Source: Roseiarcus sp963794155
GTDB taxonomy: Bacteria; Pseudomonadota; Alphaproteobacteria; Rhizobiales; Beijerinckiaceae
NCBI GenBank assembly: GCA_963794155.1
Contig: CAWCCX010000011.1
Span: 62,001 to 126,000, forward strand
Direction: 5' to 3'
Length of the DNA stretch: 64,000 nt
The position numbers and the translations under genes were made by a program. The notes beneath the pieces were generated by a model that searched no databases, had not been told where the DNA came from, and was given only the letters and a program-made list of their open reading frames with translations. How positions within the stretch are numbered: position 1 is the stretch's first letter; the number at the start of each line of letters is the position of its first letter. This document shows positions 53,576-63,300 of the stretch, piece by piece.

Positions 53576-53973
53576 TCTTCGTCGACACCTCGGTTTTCGT
53601 TGCGATCCTTGCCAAAGAGCCGGACTGGTCGGATTTGTCCAGAGCCATTGGCGCGGCTGAGGCGCGCTTCGCGTCTCCCGTCGTTCGCCTCGAAACCTGC
53701 ATTGTTCTGGCGACGCGCCTGTTGCTGACCCCACTCGAGGTCGAGACTCAGTTTGAGAAGTTTCTCGAGGAAGCCGGTATCGTGGAGGCGCCGATCGACA
53801 CATCCACCGGCGCAGCGGCTGTCGCCTGCTTCGAGCGCTACGGAAAAGGCCGGCATCCCGCACGCCTGAACTTCGCCGACTGTCTTTCTTACGCCTGCGC
53901 CAAAGCGCATGGTGCGACATTACTGTTCAAGCGCGACGACTTTGCAAGGACGGATGTGAACGAGGGATTGTGA
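53572..53973 (+). CDS. vapC: VapC-type PIN-domain toxin
   Basis: A 133-residue PIN ribonuclease: VIFVDTSVFVAILAKEPDW (first catalytic Asp), VRLETCIVLATRLL (Glu), and LNFADCLSYACAKAHGATLL (third Asp region), ending LLFKRDDFARTDV. The GTG start at 53572 overlaps the antitoxin stop (GTGA); an ATG at 53563 is possible. The catalytic residues appear intact. Confidence 0.85.
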   Translation: MIFVDTSVFVAILAKEPDWSDLSRAIGAAEARFASPVVRLETCIVLATRLLLTPLEVETQFEKFLEEAGIVEAPIDTSTGAAAVACFERYGKGRHPARLNFADCLSYACAKAHGATLLFKRDDFARTDVNEGL

Positions 53974-54105
53974 AGTCCGGCGCCCAATATGGAGAGCGGC
54001 CTAACGGCTGATTCGCTAACGAAACGTCGAGGACGGTCGCATTCGCTAAAGCCGCGGGATAGAAGTGAGCATCCCCCTCGCGAGCCTTTGAGGAAACGCC
54101 CGCTG

Positions 54106-54819
54106 ATGACCGACCCCGCCGCCGACCGCCCCATCGGCCCAGCTGTGGACTCCCATCCCGCGAAGCGGCCTGCGCGGATCACCATGAAAGGGCGCTGGGT
54201 CACACTTGTCCCGCTCGACGCGGAGGCTCACGCGAAAGACCTGTTCGAAGCCTCGTCCGGCGACGCCACGCGCGACGCGGTCTGGGACTATCTGTTCGAT
54301 CCGCCGAATCGCTCGTTCGACGCGTTTCGCGCCGACCTTGAAGCGAAAGCCCGCTCGGCCGACCCGCTGTTCTTCGCGGTCATCGACAACGCCTCGGGAC
54401 GGGCGCTCGGCTATCAGACCTTTCTGCGCATCGACCCGCCGAACCGGGTCATCGAGGTCGGCAACATCCTGTACGCGCCCGCTCTGCAGCGCACGCCGGG
54501 CGCGACCGAGGCTCAATATCTGTTCGCCAGGTACGTCTTCGACGAGCTCGGCTACCGCCGCTACGAGTGGAAGTGCAACGCCCTCAACGCCCCTTCGCGC
54601 CGTGCGGCGCAACGTTTCGGCTTCACGTTCGAGGGCGTCTTTCGCCAGCACATGATCGTCAAGGGCCGCAACCGCGACACCGCCTGGTTCGCGATGCTCG
54701 ACAGCGAGTGGCCGGCGCGCAAGGTGGCCTATGAGCGCTGGCTCAAGCTGGACAATTTCGATGTCGAAGGCCGCCAGAAGACCAGCCTTTCGCAACTGAT
54801 GCCGGGGACCGCATCATGA
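54106..54819 (+). CDS. GNAT-family acetyltransferase (RimJ/RimL-like)
   Basis: A 237-residue acetyltransferase: ITMKGRWVTLVPLDAEAHAK, FFAVIDNASGRALGYQTFLR, NVIEVGNI-like segment RVIEVGNILYAPALQRTPG, and YRRYEWKCNALNAPSRRAAQ then RFGFTFEGVFRQHMIVKGR. GAGGAAA precedes the ATG at 54106. It overlaps the next gene by 4 bases (ATGA). Confidence 0.85.
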   Translation: MTDPAADRPIGPAVDSHPAKRPARITMKGRWVTLVPLDAEAHAKDLFEASSGDATRDAVWDYLFDPPNRSFDAFRADLEAKARSADPLFFAVIDNASGRALGYQTFLRIDPPNRVIEVGNILYAPALQRTPGATEAQYLFARYVFDELGYRRYEWKCNALNAPSRRAAQRFGFTFEGVFRQHMIVKGRNRDTAWFAMLDSEWPARKVAYERWLKLDNFDVEGRQKTSLSQLMPGTAS

Positions 54820-55643
54820 CGCCCACGACCGCTCAGAAGCGCGCCCGCTTTGCCGAACTGCATCGGGCGCCGGGAAGTTTCGTCATGCCGAATCCGTTCG
54901 ACGCCGGCTCGGCGAAATATCTCGCTTCCCTCGGCTTTCCGGCGCTGGCGAGCACGAGCGCCGGCATGGCGTTCGCGGCGGAACTCGCCGACGGCGCAGT
55001 CACCCGACCTTATGCGCTCAAGCACGTTGGCGAGCTTGCGGGCGCAGTCGATTGCCCGCTCAACGCCGACTATGAGGCCGGCTTCGCCCGCGACGCCGAG
55101 GGCGTGCACGAAAGCGCGCGCCTGTGCATCGGCGCCGGCGTCGCCGGCTTTTCGATCGAGGATTACACCGGCGATCCCGCCGCGCCGCTCTACGGTCTCA
55201 GCGAAGCGGTCGAGCGGCTGCGGGCGGCGCGCGCGGCGATCAACGCCAGCGGCGAGACGGTGCTCTTGACCGCCCGAAGCGAGGCGATCCTGCGTCAGGC
55301 CGGCGGGCTTGCCGAAGCTCTGCGCCGCCTCGCCGCTTACGCCGAAGCCGGCGCCGACGTGCTCTATGCGCCTATGGTTAGGACGCGTGAGGAGGTCGCC
55401 GAGGTCGTACGGGTCGCGGGCAAGCTGCCGGTCAATGTGCTCGTCGGCTGGCCGGGCTTCACCAAGCGCGAGCTTGAGGACCTTGGCGTCAAGCGCATCT
55501 CGGTCGGCGGCGCGCTCGCCCGGGCCGCCTGGGGCGGGCTGATGAAGGCTGCGCGCGACATTGCGGAGCATGGACGCTTCGACGCGCTCGCCGGCCTGCC
55601 CACGATGAACGACATCACAGCGGCGTTCGGCACGGGAGGCTAG
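54816..55643 (+). CDS. Isocitrate lyase/phosphoenolpyruvate mutase family protein
   Basis: A 275-residue TIM-barrel protein of the PEP-mutase/methylisocitrate-lyase superfamily: FVMPNPFDAGSAKYLASLGF, ALASTSAGMAFA, CPLNADYEAGF, VAGFSIEDYTGD and LTARSEAILR. The usual K-K-C-G-H-lyase motif is absent, placing it among the uncharacterised short members (possibly oxaloacetate hydrolase- or lyase-like). Translationally coupled to the GNAT gene. Confidence 0.82.
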   Translation: MTPTTAQKRARFAELHRAPGSFVMPNPFDAGSAKYLASLGFPALASTSAGMAFAAELADGAVTRPYALKHVGELAGAVDCPLNADYEAGFARDAEGVHESARLCIGAGVAGFSIEDYTGDPAAPLYGLSEAVERLRAARAAINASGETVLLTARSEAILRQAGGLAEALRRLAAYAEAGADVLYAPMVRTREEVAEVVRVAGKLPVNVLVGWPGFTKRELEDLGVKRISVGGALARAAWGGLMKAARDIAEHGRFDALAGLPTMNDITAAFGTGG

Positions 55644-55659
55644 CGAATCCACCCACATT

Positions 55660-56337
55660 TTAAACATCGAGATTAAGACCCTTGCCACAGCAATTTCCAA
55701 CCGACAGGCTCGAGCAGCAGGGACATGTGTCCCCACGCTTATAAGCTTTTCGGTTGTTACGAATGGCAGCTCTTACGTATATCTTCAATTTATTCTCGAG
55801 CACCTCAGCAAATGCAATCGCAGCTTTGATATCCGCGGTAAACTGACCGATAAGCTTAATATAGTACTTGTATACCCTATCGAGCACAATGTTGTCAGCG
55901 GTCCTTGCGTCTGAGATGCCTGTTAGGGACAGTTCTCTGGTAATCAATCTCAGGCCGTAGCGCTCGGCCCGCTCTGTATACGACGACGTGATAGCAAAAT
56001 AGTCACCAACATTAGGATGCAAATAAATCACACAGTATCTCGTATGCCGCGCGGGTACCCTTTACGGCTTTGTTTAATTCATCAATTTTGTCCAATACCT
56101 GTTTAGCACTATGATCCCCCAACGACTCTTTTGTTTTCTTACAACCAAGTGTTCAATCTTAGGGTCAACAAGCTCTCTACTGACTAGATCGTTCCACTTA
56201 ATTGTCGTGCCATAGAGCGCGTTTTTAATGGTTCTATCCAGTTCAAATGTGGCAATGAAGGACTGGGGCGTGCTGTCGCTCGGAGCGCTCCCCGATAGCC
56301 TATCCAATTGCGCAACAAGATAACGTATATGACCCAT
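55660..56337 (-). pseudogene. A+T-rich orphan gene broken by two frame changes
   Basis: Starting at ATG 56337 (MGHIRYLVAQLDRLSGSAPS), the protein runs to LNRYWTK, then continues in a second frame (IDELNKAVKGTRAAYEILCD, LFA) and a third (HPNVGDYFAITSSYTERAER), ending at 55660. The repaired product is about 225 residues. The C-terminus CPCCSSLSVGNCCGKG looks like a small zinc-binding tail. Low G+C relative to its neighbours and position next to an IS91-type element suggest acquired DNA. Family unknown. Confidence 0.55.
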
Positions 56338-56550
56338 TCTTTCAATAATAGTCCCGGAGCTGCCATAGAAAACCTAGAAGATCACCCTCGGAAATCGAGA
56401 ATTGTGCCAGCCTTATTGCTCGTCGTATTACGATCGAGCCAATGAACAGCACCGCCCTTAATTGCCTAGAGCGAGCTGTGGCTAATTTGAATCGGCTTGG
56501 GATTGAACGAAGCCGCTACCGCGGCGCGCACATCGAGATTTTGTGAGGGT

Positions 56551-56599
56551 CTCCTGCCTGAGAGGATGTGGATGTTGAAGCCCATCCCTCAGACAGGAG
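56551..56599. repeat. Imperfect inverted repeat upstream of the IS91 recombinase gene
   Basis: CTCCTGCCTGAGAGGATG (56551-56568) and CATCCCTCAGACAGGAG (56583-56599) pair with only a couple of mismatches. It ends 6 bases before the ATG at 56606, and includes the AGGAG ribosome site. It may be a replication origin, recombinase site or translation control hairpin of the element. Confidence 0.6.
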
Positions 56600-56605
56600 T
56601 AGCCG

Positions 56606-57466
56606 ATGGCCCAGTTGAGCCCTCTTCGCCGCCGCATGATCGAGGACATGACCGTCCGTAACATGTCGCCGGCGACGCAGCGATCCTACGTCAGCGCGGT
56701 TTCGAAGTTCAGCCGGTATTTTGGCAAGTCGCCCGAGCAGCTGGATCTGGAAGACGTTCGCGCTTTTCAGGTCCATCTCGTCTCGACGGGCATCTCATGG
56801 CCTGGTCTCAACCAGATCGTCTGCGCCTTACGCTTCTTCTACGGCATCACGCTCGGCGAGGCGAACGTTCCCGAGCGTATCCCCTATGCGCGCGAGCCGC
56901 GCAAACTGCCGGTTGTGTTGAGCGCCGACGAGGTGGTGCTGTTTCTGGAGTCCGTCTCGAGCCTGAAGAGCCGGGCGGCGTTGACCACGGCCTATGCGGC
57001 CGGGCTCAGGGCCTCGGAGGTCGCGGGGCTGAGAGTGGCGGACATCGACAGCACGCGGGGCGTGATCCTGGTCCGTCATGGCAAAGGCGCGAAAGATCGC
57101 AACGTGATGCTGTCTACGCAATTGCTCGGCATTTTGCGCGCCTATTGGAGGCTCGCCCGGCCAACGATCTATCTCTTTCCCGGACGGGATGAAGAGCATC
57201 CGATTGATCCGACGGTGTTGCACGCTGCGTGCCGATCGGCGGTCAATGCCGCCGGGTTGACCAAGCGGGTCACGTTGCACACGTTGCGCCATAGCTTCGC
57301 GACGCATCTCTTGGAAAGCGGAACGGACATCCGGATCATTCAGGTTCTGCTCGGTCATAACAATCTGTCGTCGACGGCGCGCTACACGCAAGTCGCGACC
57401 CACACGATCCGGGCGACGCAGAGTCCGCTCGATCGATTGTCGTTGGAGGTCATGCCGCCGGGATAG
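56606..57466 (+). CDS. Tyrosine recombinase associated with the IS91-type element
   Basis: A 286-residue integrase: core-binding domain (SPATQRSYVSAVSKFSRYFG) and catalytic domain with R135 (AAGLRASEV), K160 (GKGAKDR), H225 and R228 (LHTLRHSFATHLLESG), H251 (LGHNNLSSTARYTQV) and Y260. All residues needed for catalysis are present. The gene precedes the IS91 transposase by 21 bases; such pairs occur in Rhizobiales IS91 relatives (recollection). Confidence 0.88.
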   Translation: MAQLSPLRRRMIEDMTVRNMSPATQRSYVSAVSKFSRYFGKSPEQLDLEDVRAFQVHLVSTGISWPGLNQIVCALRFFYGITLGEANVPERIPYAREPRKLPVVLSADEVVLFLESVSSLKSRAALTTAYAAGLRASEVAGLRVADIDSTRGVILVRHGKGAKDRNVMLSTQLLGILRAYWRLARPTIYLFPGRDEEHPIDPTVLHAACRSAVNAAGLTKRVTLHTLRHSFATHLLESGTDIRIIQVLLGHNNLSSTARYTQVATHTIRATQSPLDRLSLEVMPPG

Positions 57467-57487
57467 ACGGGCGCTCCGGCGCTGGCA

Positions 57488-58720
57488 ATGGCACGCGCCG
57501 GAGCTTCCTTCGACCGACCGACAATCGAAGTCGCGGATATTCTGCGTCGCCATGGCGAGGCCTATCTTCGCGATCACGTCGGACATGTAGGGCGGACCGA
57601 GCAGCGCGTGATGAGCGCGATCGCGGCGTGCCGAACGGCGGCGCTCGGCGGCCATGTCGAAGCCTGCGACGATTGTGGCGCGACGCGCATCGCTTACAAC
57701 TCGTGCCGCAATCGGCACTGCCCGAAGTGCCAAGGAGCGGCGCGGGCGCAATGGCTAGCCCACCGGCAGGCCGAACTGTTGCCGGTTCCCTATTTCCACG
57801 TCGTGTTCACGCTGCCCGCGCCGATCGCGGCTGTCGCCTTCCAGAATAAGAGCGCCGTCTATGCGATGCTGTTCAAGACCGCCATTGAGGCCGTGACCAC
57901 GCTGGCCGCCAATCACCGCAGGCTCGGAGCGCGGATCGGCGGCCTGGCCATCCTGCACACTTGGGGGCAGGCGCTGACGCACCACCCTCACATCCATTGC
58001 GTCGTCCCCGGCGGCGGACTTTCCATCGACGGCTCCCGATGGATCGAGGCGCGCTCGAGCTTCTTTCTGGCCGTCAAGCCGCTCGCCCGGCTGTTCCGTC
58101 GCCTGTTCCTCGAACGCCTGCAAGCCGCCTTCGACGCGAAGGGCCTCGGATTCTTCGGTGATCTCGCCTATCTCGCCGATCGCGCCGCCTTCGCCGCACA
58201 GCTGGCTGCGGTGCGTCGCCTCGATTGGATCGTCTACGCCAAGAAGCCCCTTGGCGGACCCGCGCGAGTTCTCGCCTATCTCGGCCGCTACACCCATCGC
58301 GTCGCCATCGCCAACAGCCGCATCCAAGCCTGCGACGACGAACATGTCAGATTCACCTGGAAGGACTATCGCGAGGACGGCGCCGTAAAGACCATGAATC
58401 TGAAGCCCGACGAGTTCATCCGGCGCTTCCTGCTCCACGCCTTGCCCGACGGCTTCCATCGCATTCGTCACTTTGGATTCCTCGCCAATGGCCATCGAAC
58501 CGAAAGGCTGGCCCTCTGTCGCTCGCTCCTGGCAAGCCAGGTCGAGCCGACAGCGCACGGAAAGGAAGAACCGGCCTCGCCCGAACCGGACAACAGTAAC
58601 GGCGTCGATCCTCCGCCCTGTCCGGATTGCGGCGGGCCGATGAGGTTCGTCGCCGACCTTCCTCGTAGCGGCGAACGGCCTCGGTCCAAGACGTCGTCGT
58701 TTTGGTGCGATACTTCATGA
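57488..58720 (+). CDS. IS91-family transposase (HUH/Y-type, rolling circle)
   Basis: A 410-residue transposase. N-terminal zinc finger (EACDDCGATRIAYNSCRNRH, then CPKCQ), the YFHVVFTLP segment, the HUH motif HPHIHCVVPGGG, and the catalytic Tyr region LAYLGRYTHRVAIANSR followed by VRFTWKDYRE. The C-terminal second zinc motif PPPCPDCGGPMRF is present. The length is normal and the frame is intact. Confidence 0.92.
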   Translation: MARAGASFDRPTIEVADILRRHGEAYLRDHVGHVGRTEQRVMSAIAACRTAALGGHVEACDDCGATRIAYNSCRNRHCPKCQGAARAQWLAHRQAELLPVPYFHVVFTLPAPIAAVAFQNKSAVYAMLFKTAIEAVTTLAANHRRLGARIGGLAILHTWGQALTHHPHIHCVVPGGGLSIDGSRWIEARSSFFLAVKPLARLFRRLFLERLQAAFDAKGLGFFGDLAYLADRAAFAAQLAAVRRLDWIVYAKKPLGGPARVLAYLGRYTHRVAIANSRIQACDDEHVRFTWKDYREDGAVKTMNLKPDEFIRRFLLHALPDGFHRIRHFGFLANGHRTERLALCRSLLASQVEPTAHGKEEPASPEPDNSNGVDPPPCPDCGGPMRFVADLPRSGERPRSKTSSFWCDTS

Positions 58721-59084
58721 GCGCCGCTGTGACGATCCCGCCCACAATCACGGTTCGCGCCCTTTCCATCACGCCAACAATCGGAGGCGGTCGAAACAAC
58801 TTGAGCCCTCCCGAAGTCGCAGCGCTCATCAGACGCTACTGGCGCGCACTTCCAGCCCATGCAAGCCCCGTTTCGCTGTCGGCCGCTCGCCAAACCCATC
58901 ATGTTCGCCGCGCGTCGCAAGCCGAAGCGACGAAAGCGCGCTCGCGCCTTACACAAAGCCCATAGCGCCGCCAGCCAACCTCCCCGCGACTTCGTTCAAT
59001 CCGGCTTCAATGAGGTCCGCTACCCTATGCTCGCAATGTTGCGCCGCGGACCTCACAGAAGCCTCTAAATTCCCAAATCGGCGT
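58721..59084. other. 3' flank of the IS91-type element, no supported gene
   Basis: About 360 bases between the IS91 transposase stop and the left end of the IS630-type element. Open frames exist but resemble low-complexity Arg/Pro-rich shadow translation. Presumably the terminus region of the IS91 element. Confidence 0.4.
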
Positions 59085-59125
59085 TATTCTGATTCAACCT
59101 GCTGGCTGGGCGGAGGCCAGCAGGG

Positions 59126-60101
59126 ATGGCCAGTGCATATTCGCAAGATTTGCGCGACCGGGTGATCGACGCGGTGGTTCAGGGAAAGATGAGCCGGCGG
59201 GCGGCGGCGGCCCGCTTTGGGGTGAGCGAGTCCTCGGCGATCAAGTGGGTGCAGCGCTTCGAACGGAGCGGTTCGCGGGCGGCGAGCAAGATGGGCGGTT
59301 ATCTGCGTCCGAGACTTGAACCGCACCGTGAGTTTCTCGAAGCGCTGCGAGCAGAGAAATCCGACATCACCCTGCAGGCGCTTTGCGACCGGTTGCTGGC
59401 GGAGCGTGGGGTGCGAGCCGACACGGCGATGATGAGCCGCTTCTTCCGCCGCATTGGCGTCACGCTCAAAAAAAGACGCTCATCGCGCGCGAGCAGGATC
59501 GTGTCGACATAAAGCGCCATCGCCGGCGCTGGCGAAGCCATCAGAAGCGGGTCGATCCTTCGCGTCTCGTCTTCATCGACGAGACCCTCGGGTCAAGCCC
59601 GAGGGCAGGCTCTGGACCAAGACCAACATGACCCGCCTTTACGGCTGGGCGCCGCGCGGACGCAGGCTCGTCGCCAAGATCCCGCACGGCCACTGGAAGA
59701 CGGCGACATTCCTGGCTGCGCTGCGCAACGACCGCATCGACGCGCCCTGCGTGTTCGACGGTCCCATCAACGGCGAGCGGTTTCTCGCCTACGTCGAACA
59801 GTTCCTGGTTCCGACCCTCAAGCGCAACGACATCGTCGTGCTCGACAATCTGGGATCGCACAAAGGCAAAGCCGTGCGAAATGCGATCAAGGCCGCCGGC
59901 GCGCGTCTCCTGTTCCTGCCCAAATACTCACCCGACCTCAACCCGATCGAGCAGCTCTTCGCCAAGCTCAAAGGCTTCGTCCGAAAAACCGCGCCCCAAA
60001 CCCTCGACGCCGTCTCCGACGCCATCGCCCAAGCCCTCACCACCATCCCACCAGACGAATGCGCAAACTATCTCACTGGCGCAGGTTATGCGTCAGCCTA
60101 G
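59126..60101 (+). pseudogene. IS630-family transposase, interrupted by a palindromic insert
   Basis: First part: MASAYSQDLRDRVIDAVVQG with the HTH MSRRAAAARFGVSESSAIKW. The frame changes at an A7 run (about 59468-59474, after GVTLKK), a place where many IS630 genes use frameshifting; the second frame reads KTLIAREQDRVDIKRH and RLVFIDET (first catalytic Asp). A 26-bp insert (59587-59612) then breaks the frame again. The third part resumes WTKTNMTRLYGWAPRG, LDNLGSHKGKAVR (second Asp) and SPDLNPIEQLFAKLKGF (Glu), ending at 60101. The insert should inactivate it. Confidence 0.85.
59585..59612. repeat. Palindromic insert inside the IS630 transposase
   Basis: CCCTCGGG-TCAAG-CCCGAGGG (59585-59605), a perfect 8-bp stem, lies within a 26-bp stretch (59587-59612) that separates the codons for FIDET and WTKTN. 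Removing the 26 bases restores the expected catalytic sequence. The palindrome matches the style of dispersed repeats in this bacterial order. Confidence 0.75.
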
Positions 60102-60339
60102 ATGCAGAAGGCTTGTCCAGACGCACTCATAAACTTTGTGGAATATAGTGCTGCAGAACTATATACACCGTAGGTCTTAAATTGGGCAAATTCTGTGTCA
60201 GCCTGAGAGGCAGATTGTCGAATGAACAAATGCTTGGAACCAAATTGTTCTGAAAGAAATGAATTTAGGTTACTCAGTTCAATATTTAACTCGCCAATAG
60301 CTGTTATCTTGAACTCATGCGTAGAAAACCGACCTTTTA

Positions 60340-63300
60340 CTACACCCCCGCCGGCCGCCTCAAGTCCAGCGTCAGCGGAAACTCCGGATGGGGCGCTTCG
60401 GGCGGCGGCTCGTAGGCGCCGGGCGTATGGCCGCGCGCCTCGAACCGCGCGAGGCGCCTGGCCTCGGCCTCGTTGGAGTTGACCGGGAAGGTGTCGTAGC
60501 TGCGCCCGCCTGGATGGGCGACGTGATAGACGCAGCCGCCGAGCGCGCGACCGCTCCAGGCGTCGAAAATATCCAACACCAGCGGCGCCTGGACCGGCAC
60601 GGTCGGATGCATCGCCATCGCCGGCTTCCAGGCCTTGTAGCGCACCGCGCCGACCGCGACCCCCTCGGTCGCCGCGCCGCGCAAAGGCACCCGGCGCCGG
60701 TTGCAGGCGACGATGTAGCGCTCGGGATCGGACGTGGTGAGCTTGACCTGCACCCGCTCAGTCGAAAAGTCGGTATAGCGGGCGGTGCCGCCGATCGCGC
60801 CGGTCTCGCCCAGTACGTGCCACGGCTCGAGCGCCTGCCGCAGTTCGAGCTTGACCCCCTCGTACTCGACCTCGCCGCAGAACGGAAAGCGGAATTCGGC
60901 CTGCGCCTCGTACCAGTCGGAGCGGAGCGCGTAGCCGTGCGCCTTGAGATCGGCGAGCACGTCGAGGACATCCTGCCAGACGAAATGCGGCAGCATGAAC
61001 CGGTCGTGCAGCGACGAACCCCAGCGCGGCAGCGACCCGTCGAGCGGACTGCGCCATAGCCGCGAGAGAATCGCCCGGATGAGCAATTGCTGCGCCAGGC
61101 TCATGCGCGCGTCCGGCGGCATCTCGAAGCCGCGGAACTCGATCAGGCCGAGACGACCGGTCGGGCCGTCGGGCGAATAGAGCTTGTCGACGCAGATCTC
61201 GGCCCGGTGGGTGTTGCCGGTGACGTCGGTGAGCAGATTGCGCATGAGCCGGTCGATGAGCCATGGCCGCGGGATATCGCCCTTGCCGGGCGGCGGGATC
61301 TGAGCCAGGGCGATCTCGAGCTCGTAAAGGCTGTCGTGGCGCGCTTCGTCGACGCGGGGCGCCTGGCTGGTCGGACCGATGAACAGACCGGAGAAGAAAT
61401 AGCTGAGGCTCGGATGCCTCAGCCAATGGATGACAAGGCTCTTGAGCAGGTCGGGCCGCCTGAGGAACGGGCTGTCGAGCGGCGTCGCCCCGCCGACGAC
61501 GACATGATTGCCCCCGCCGGTTCCGGAATGCTTGCCGTCGATCATGAATTTGTCGGCGCCAAGGCGGGCGAGCCGCGCCTCCTCATAGATTGCCTCGGTC
61601 GTGGCGACGCATTCGCGCCAGCTCGCCGACGGATGGATGTTGACCTCGATCACGCCCGGGTCGGGCGCGACGCGGATGACGTTCATGCGCGGATCGGCTG
61701 GGGGCGGGTAGCCCTCGATCTGCACCGGCAGTCCCACCTTCTCGGCCGCCGCCTCGGCGGCGGCGACGAGTTCGAGATAATCTTCGAGCCGCTCGACCGG
61801 CGGCAGGAACACGCAGAGATGTCCGTCGCGCGCCTCGACCGTGACCGCGGTGCGGACGGCGCCGTCGATGTCGCCGAGCCGCTGCTCGACCCGCTCCTGC
61901 TGGCCCCCCTCCGCGGCGGCGAATGAGGCGACCCTTTGGGCGCGTTCCCGCGGGTCATGGAAATCGGGCAGCAGCCCGCGCGGCTCGGTCGGATCAGCCT
62001 CGACGATATAGGGGTAGGATGCTGGCGGAACGTAGGGCAACGCGCCCAGCGGCAGGCGGTAACCGACCGGGCTGTCGCCAGGAACCAGATGCAGGGCGCC
62101 GCGGCGGGTCTTCCATTTTTCGCTGCGCCAGCGATGCCCTTCGGCCTTCGCCTGCCAGCGCTGGACCGGCAGCACATATCCGGAAGGCTCGGTCAGGCCG
62201 CGGGAGAACACGCGGGCGATGCGGTGACGCTCCTCGGGATCCTTGAGCTTGGAGTTTTCCGGCGTGACGTTCGGCGGCAGATTGGCCTCCTTCACGATCC
62301 ACTCGGCTGGGTCTTCGTAGGCTGGCGCGACATAATCGAAGGCGACGCCGAGCTCGGAGGCGATTGCGCCGAGGAGCGCCTGCGCTTTGTCGCTGGTTGC
62401 GCCGGTCTCGATCCCCTCGACCGCGATGCTTTTGGGGTTCGCCCAGATTGGCTTGCCGTCGCGGCGCCAGTAGAGCGAGAACGTCCAGCGCGGCAGCGTC
62501 TCGCCCGGGTACCATTTGCCCTGCCCATAGTGTAGGAACCCGCCCGGCGCGAAACGGTCGCGCAGGCGCCGGATGAGCCGGTCGGCGAGCGCACGCTTGG
62601 TCGGACCGACGGCGTCGGTGTTCCACTCGCCGGATTCGAAGTCATCGATCGAAACGAAGGTCGGCTCGCCGCCCATGGTGAGCCTGACGTCGTCAGCGGC
62701 AAGTTTCCTGTCGACCTCTTCGCCAAGAGAGTCGAGCGCCTTCCACGCCTCTTCGGAGAACGGCTTGGTTATGCGCGGATGTTCGGCGACCCTCTCGACT
62801 CGCATGTCGAACTTGAAATCGACGTTGGCGAAACTGGCGAGGCCCGAAATCGGCGCGGCGTTGCGGTAGTGGGGCGTCGCGGCGAGCGGAATATGGCTCT
62901 CCCCGGTCAGGAGGCCCGAGGTCGGATCGAGCCCGATCCAGCCGGCGCCGGGAAGATAGACCTCGGCCCAGGCATGGAGGTCGGTGAAGTCGTGGTCGGT
63001 GCCGGGCGGCCCGTCGAGGGCGATGAGATCGGGCCTGAGCTGGATGAGATAGCCGGACACGAACCGGGCGGCGAGGCCGAGGTTGCGGAGGATCTGCACC
63101 AGGAGCCAACTCGAGTCGCGGCACGAGCCGGACGCGCGATCCAGCGTCTCCTCCGGGCTTTGTACCCCCGGCTCCATGCGAATGAGATATTTGATCTCGC
63201 GCGAAAGTTGGCTGTTGAGATCGACCACGAAATCGACGGTGCGCTTGCGCGATCGGTCGATCCTGTTCAGAAACGCTTGGAGGCGCGGCCCCACGGGCTC

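Larger units (their letters stand above)
56545..59075 (+). mobile_element. IS91-type element with an accessory tyrosine recombinase
   Basis: Contains a tyrosine recombinase gene followed by an HUH-type IS91 transposase on the same strand. The left part carries an inverted repeat (56551-56599) before the first gene. The right part (58721 to about 59075) has no clear gene. Exact ends are uncertain because IS91 elements have no terminal inverted repeats and make no target duplication. Confidence 0.7.
59085..60112 (+). mobile_element. IS630-type insertion sequence
   Basis: Holds an IS630-family transposase gene. The ends share AACCTGC in inverted orientation (left near 59095-59101; right, as GCAGGTT, near 60081-60087, within the last transposase codons). 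It sits next to the IS91-type element, making a nested mobile patch. Confidence 0.7.

Noticed and set aside
60111..60339. A gene between the IS630-type element and the transglutaminase-like gene
   Set aside because: A plus-strand frame starting at 60222 has an A+T-rich start with no ribosome site and then runs antisense into the transglutaminase-like gene; no motif is visible.
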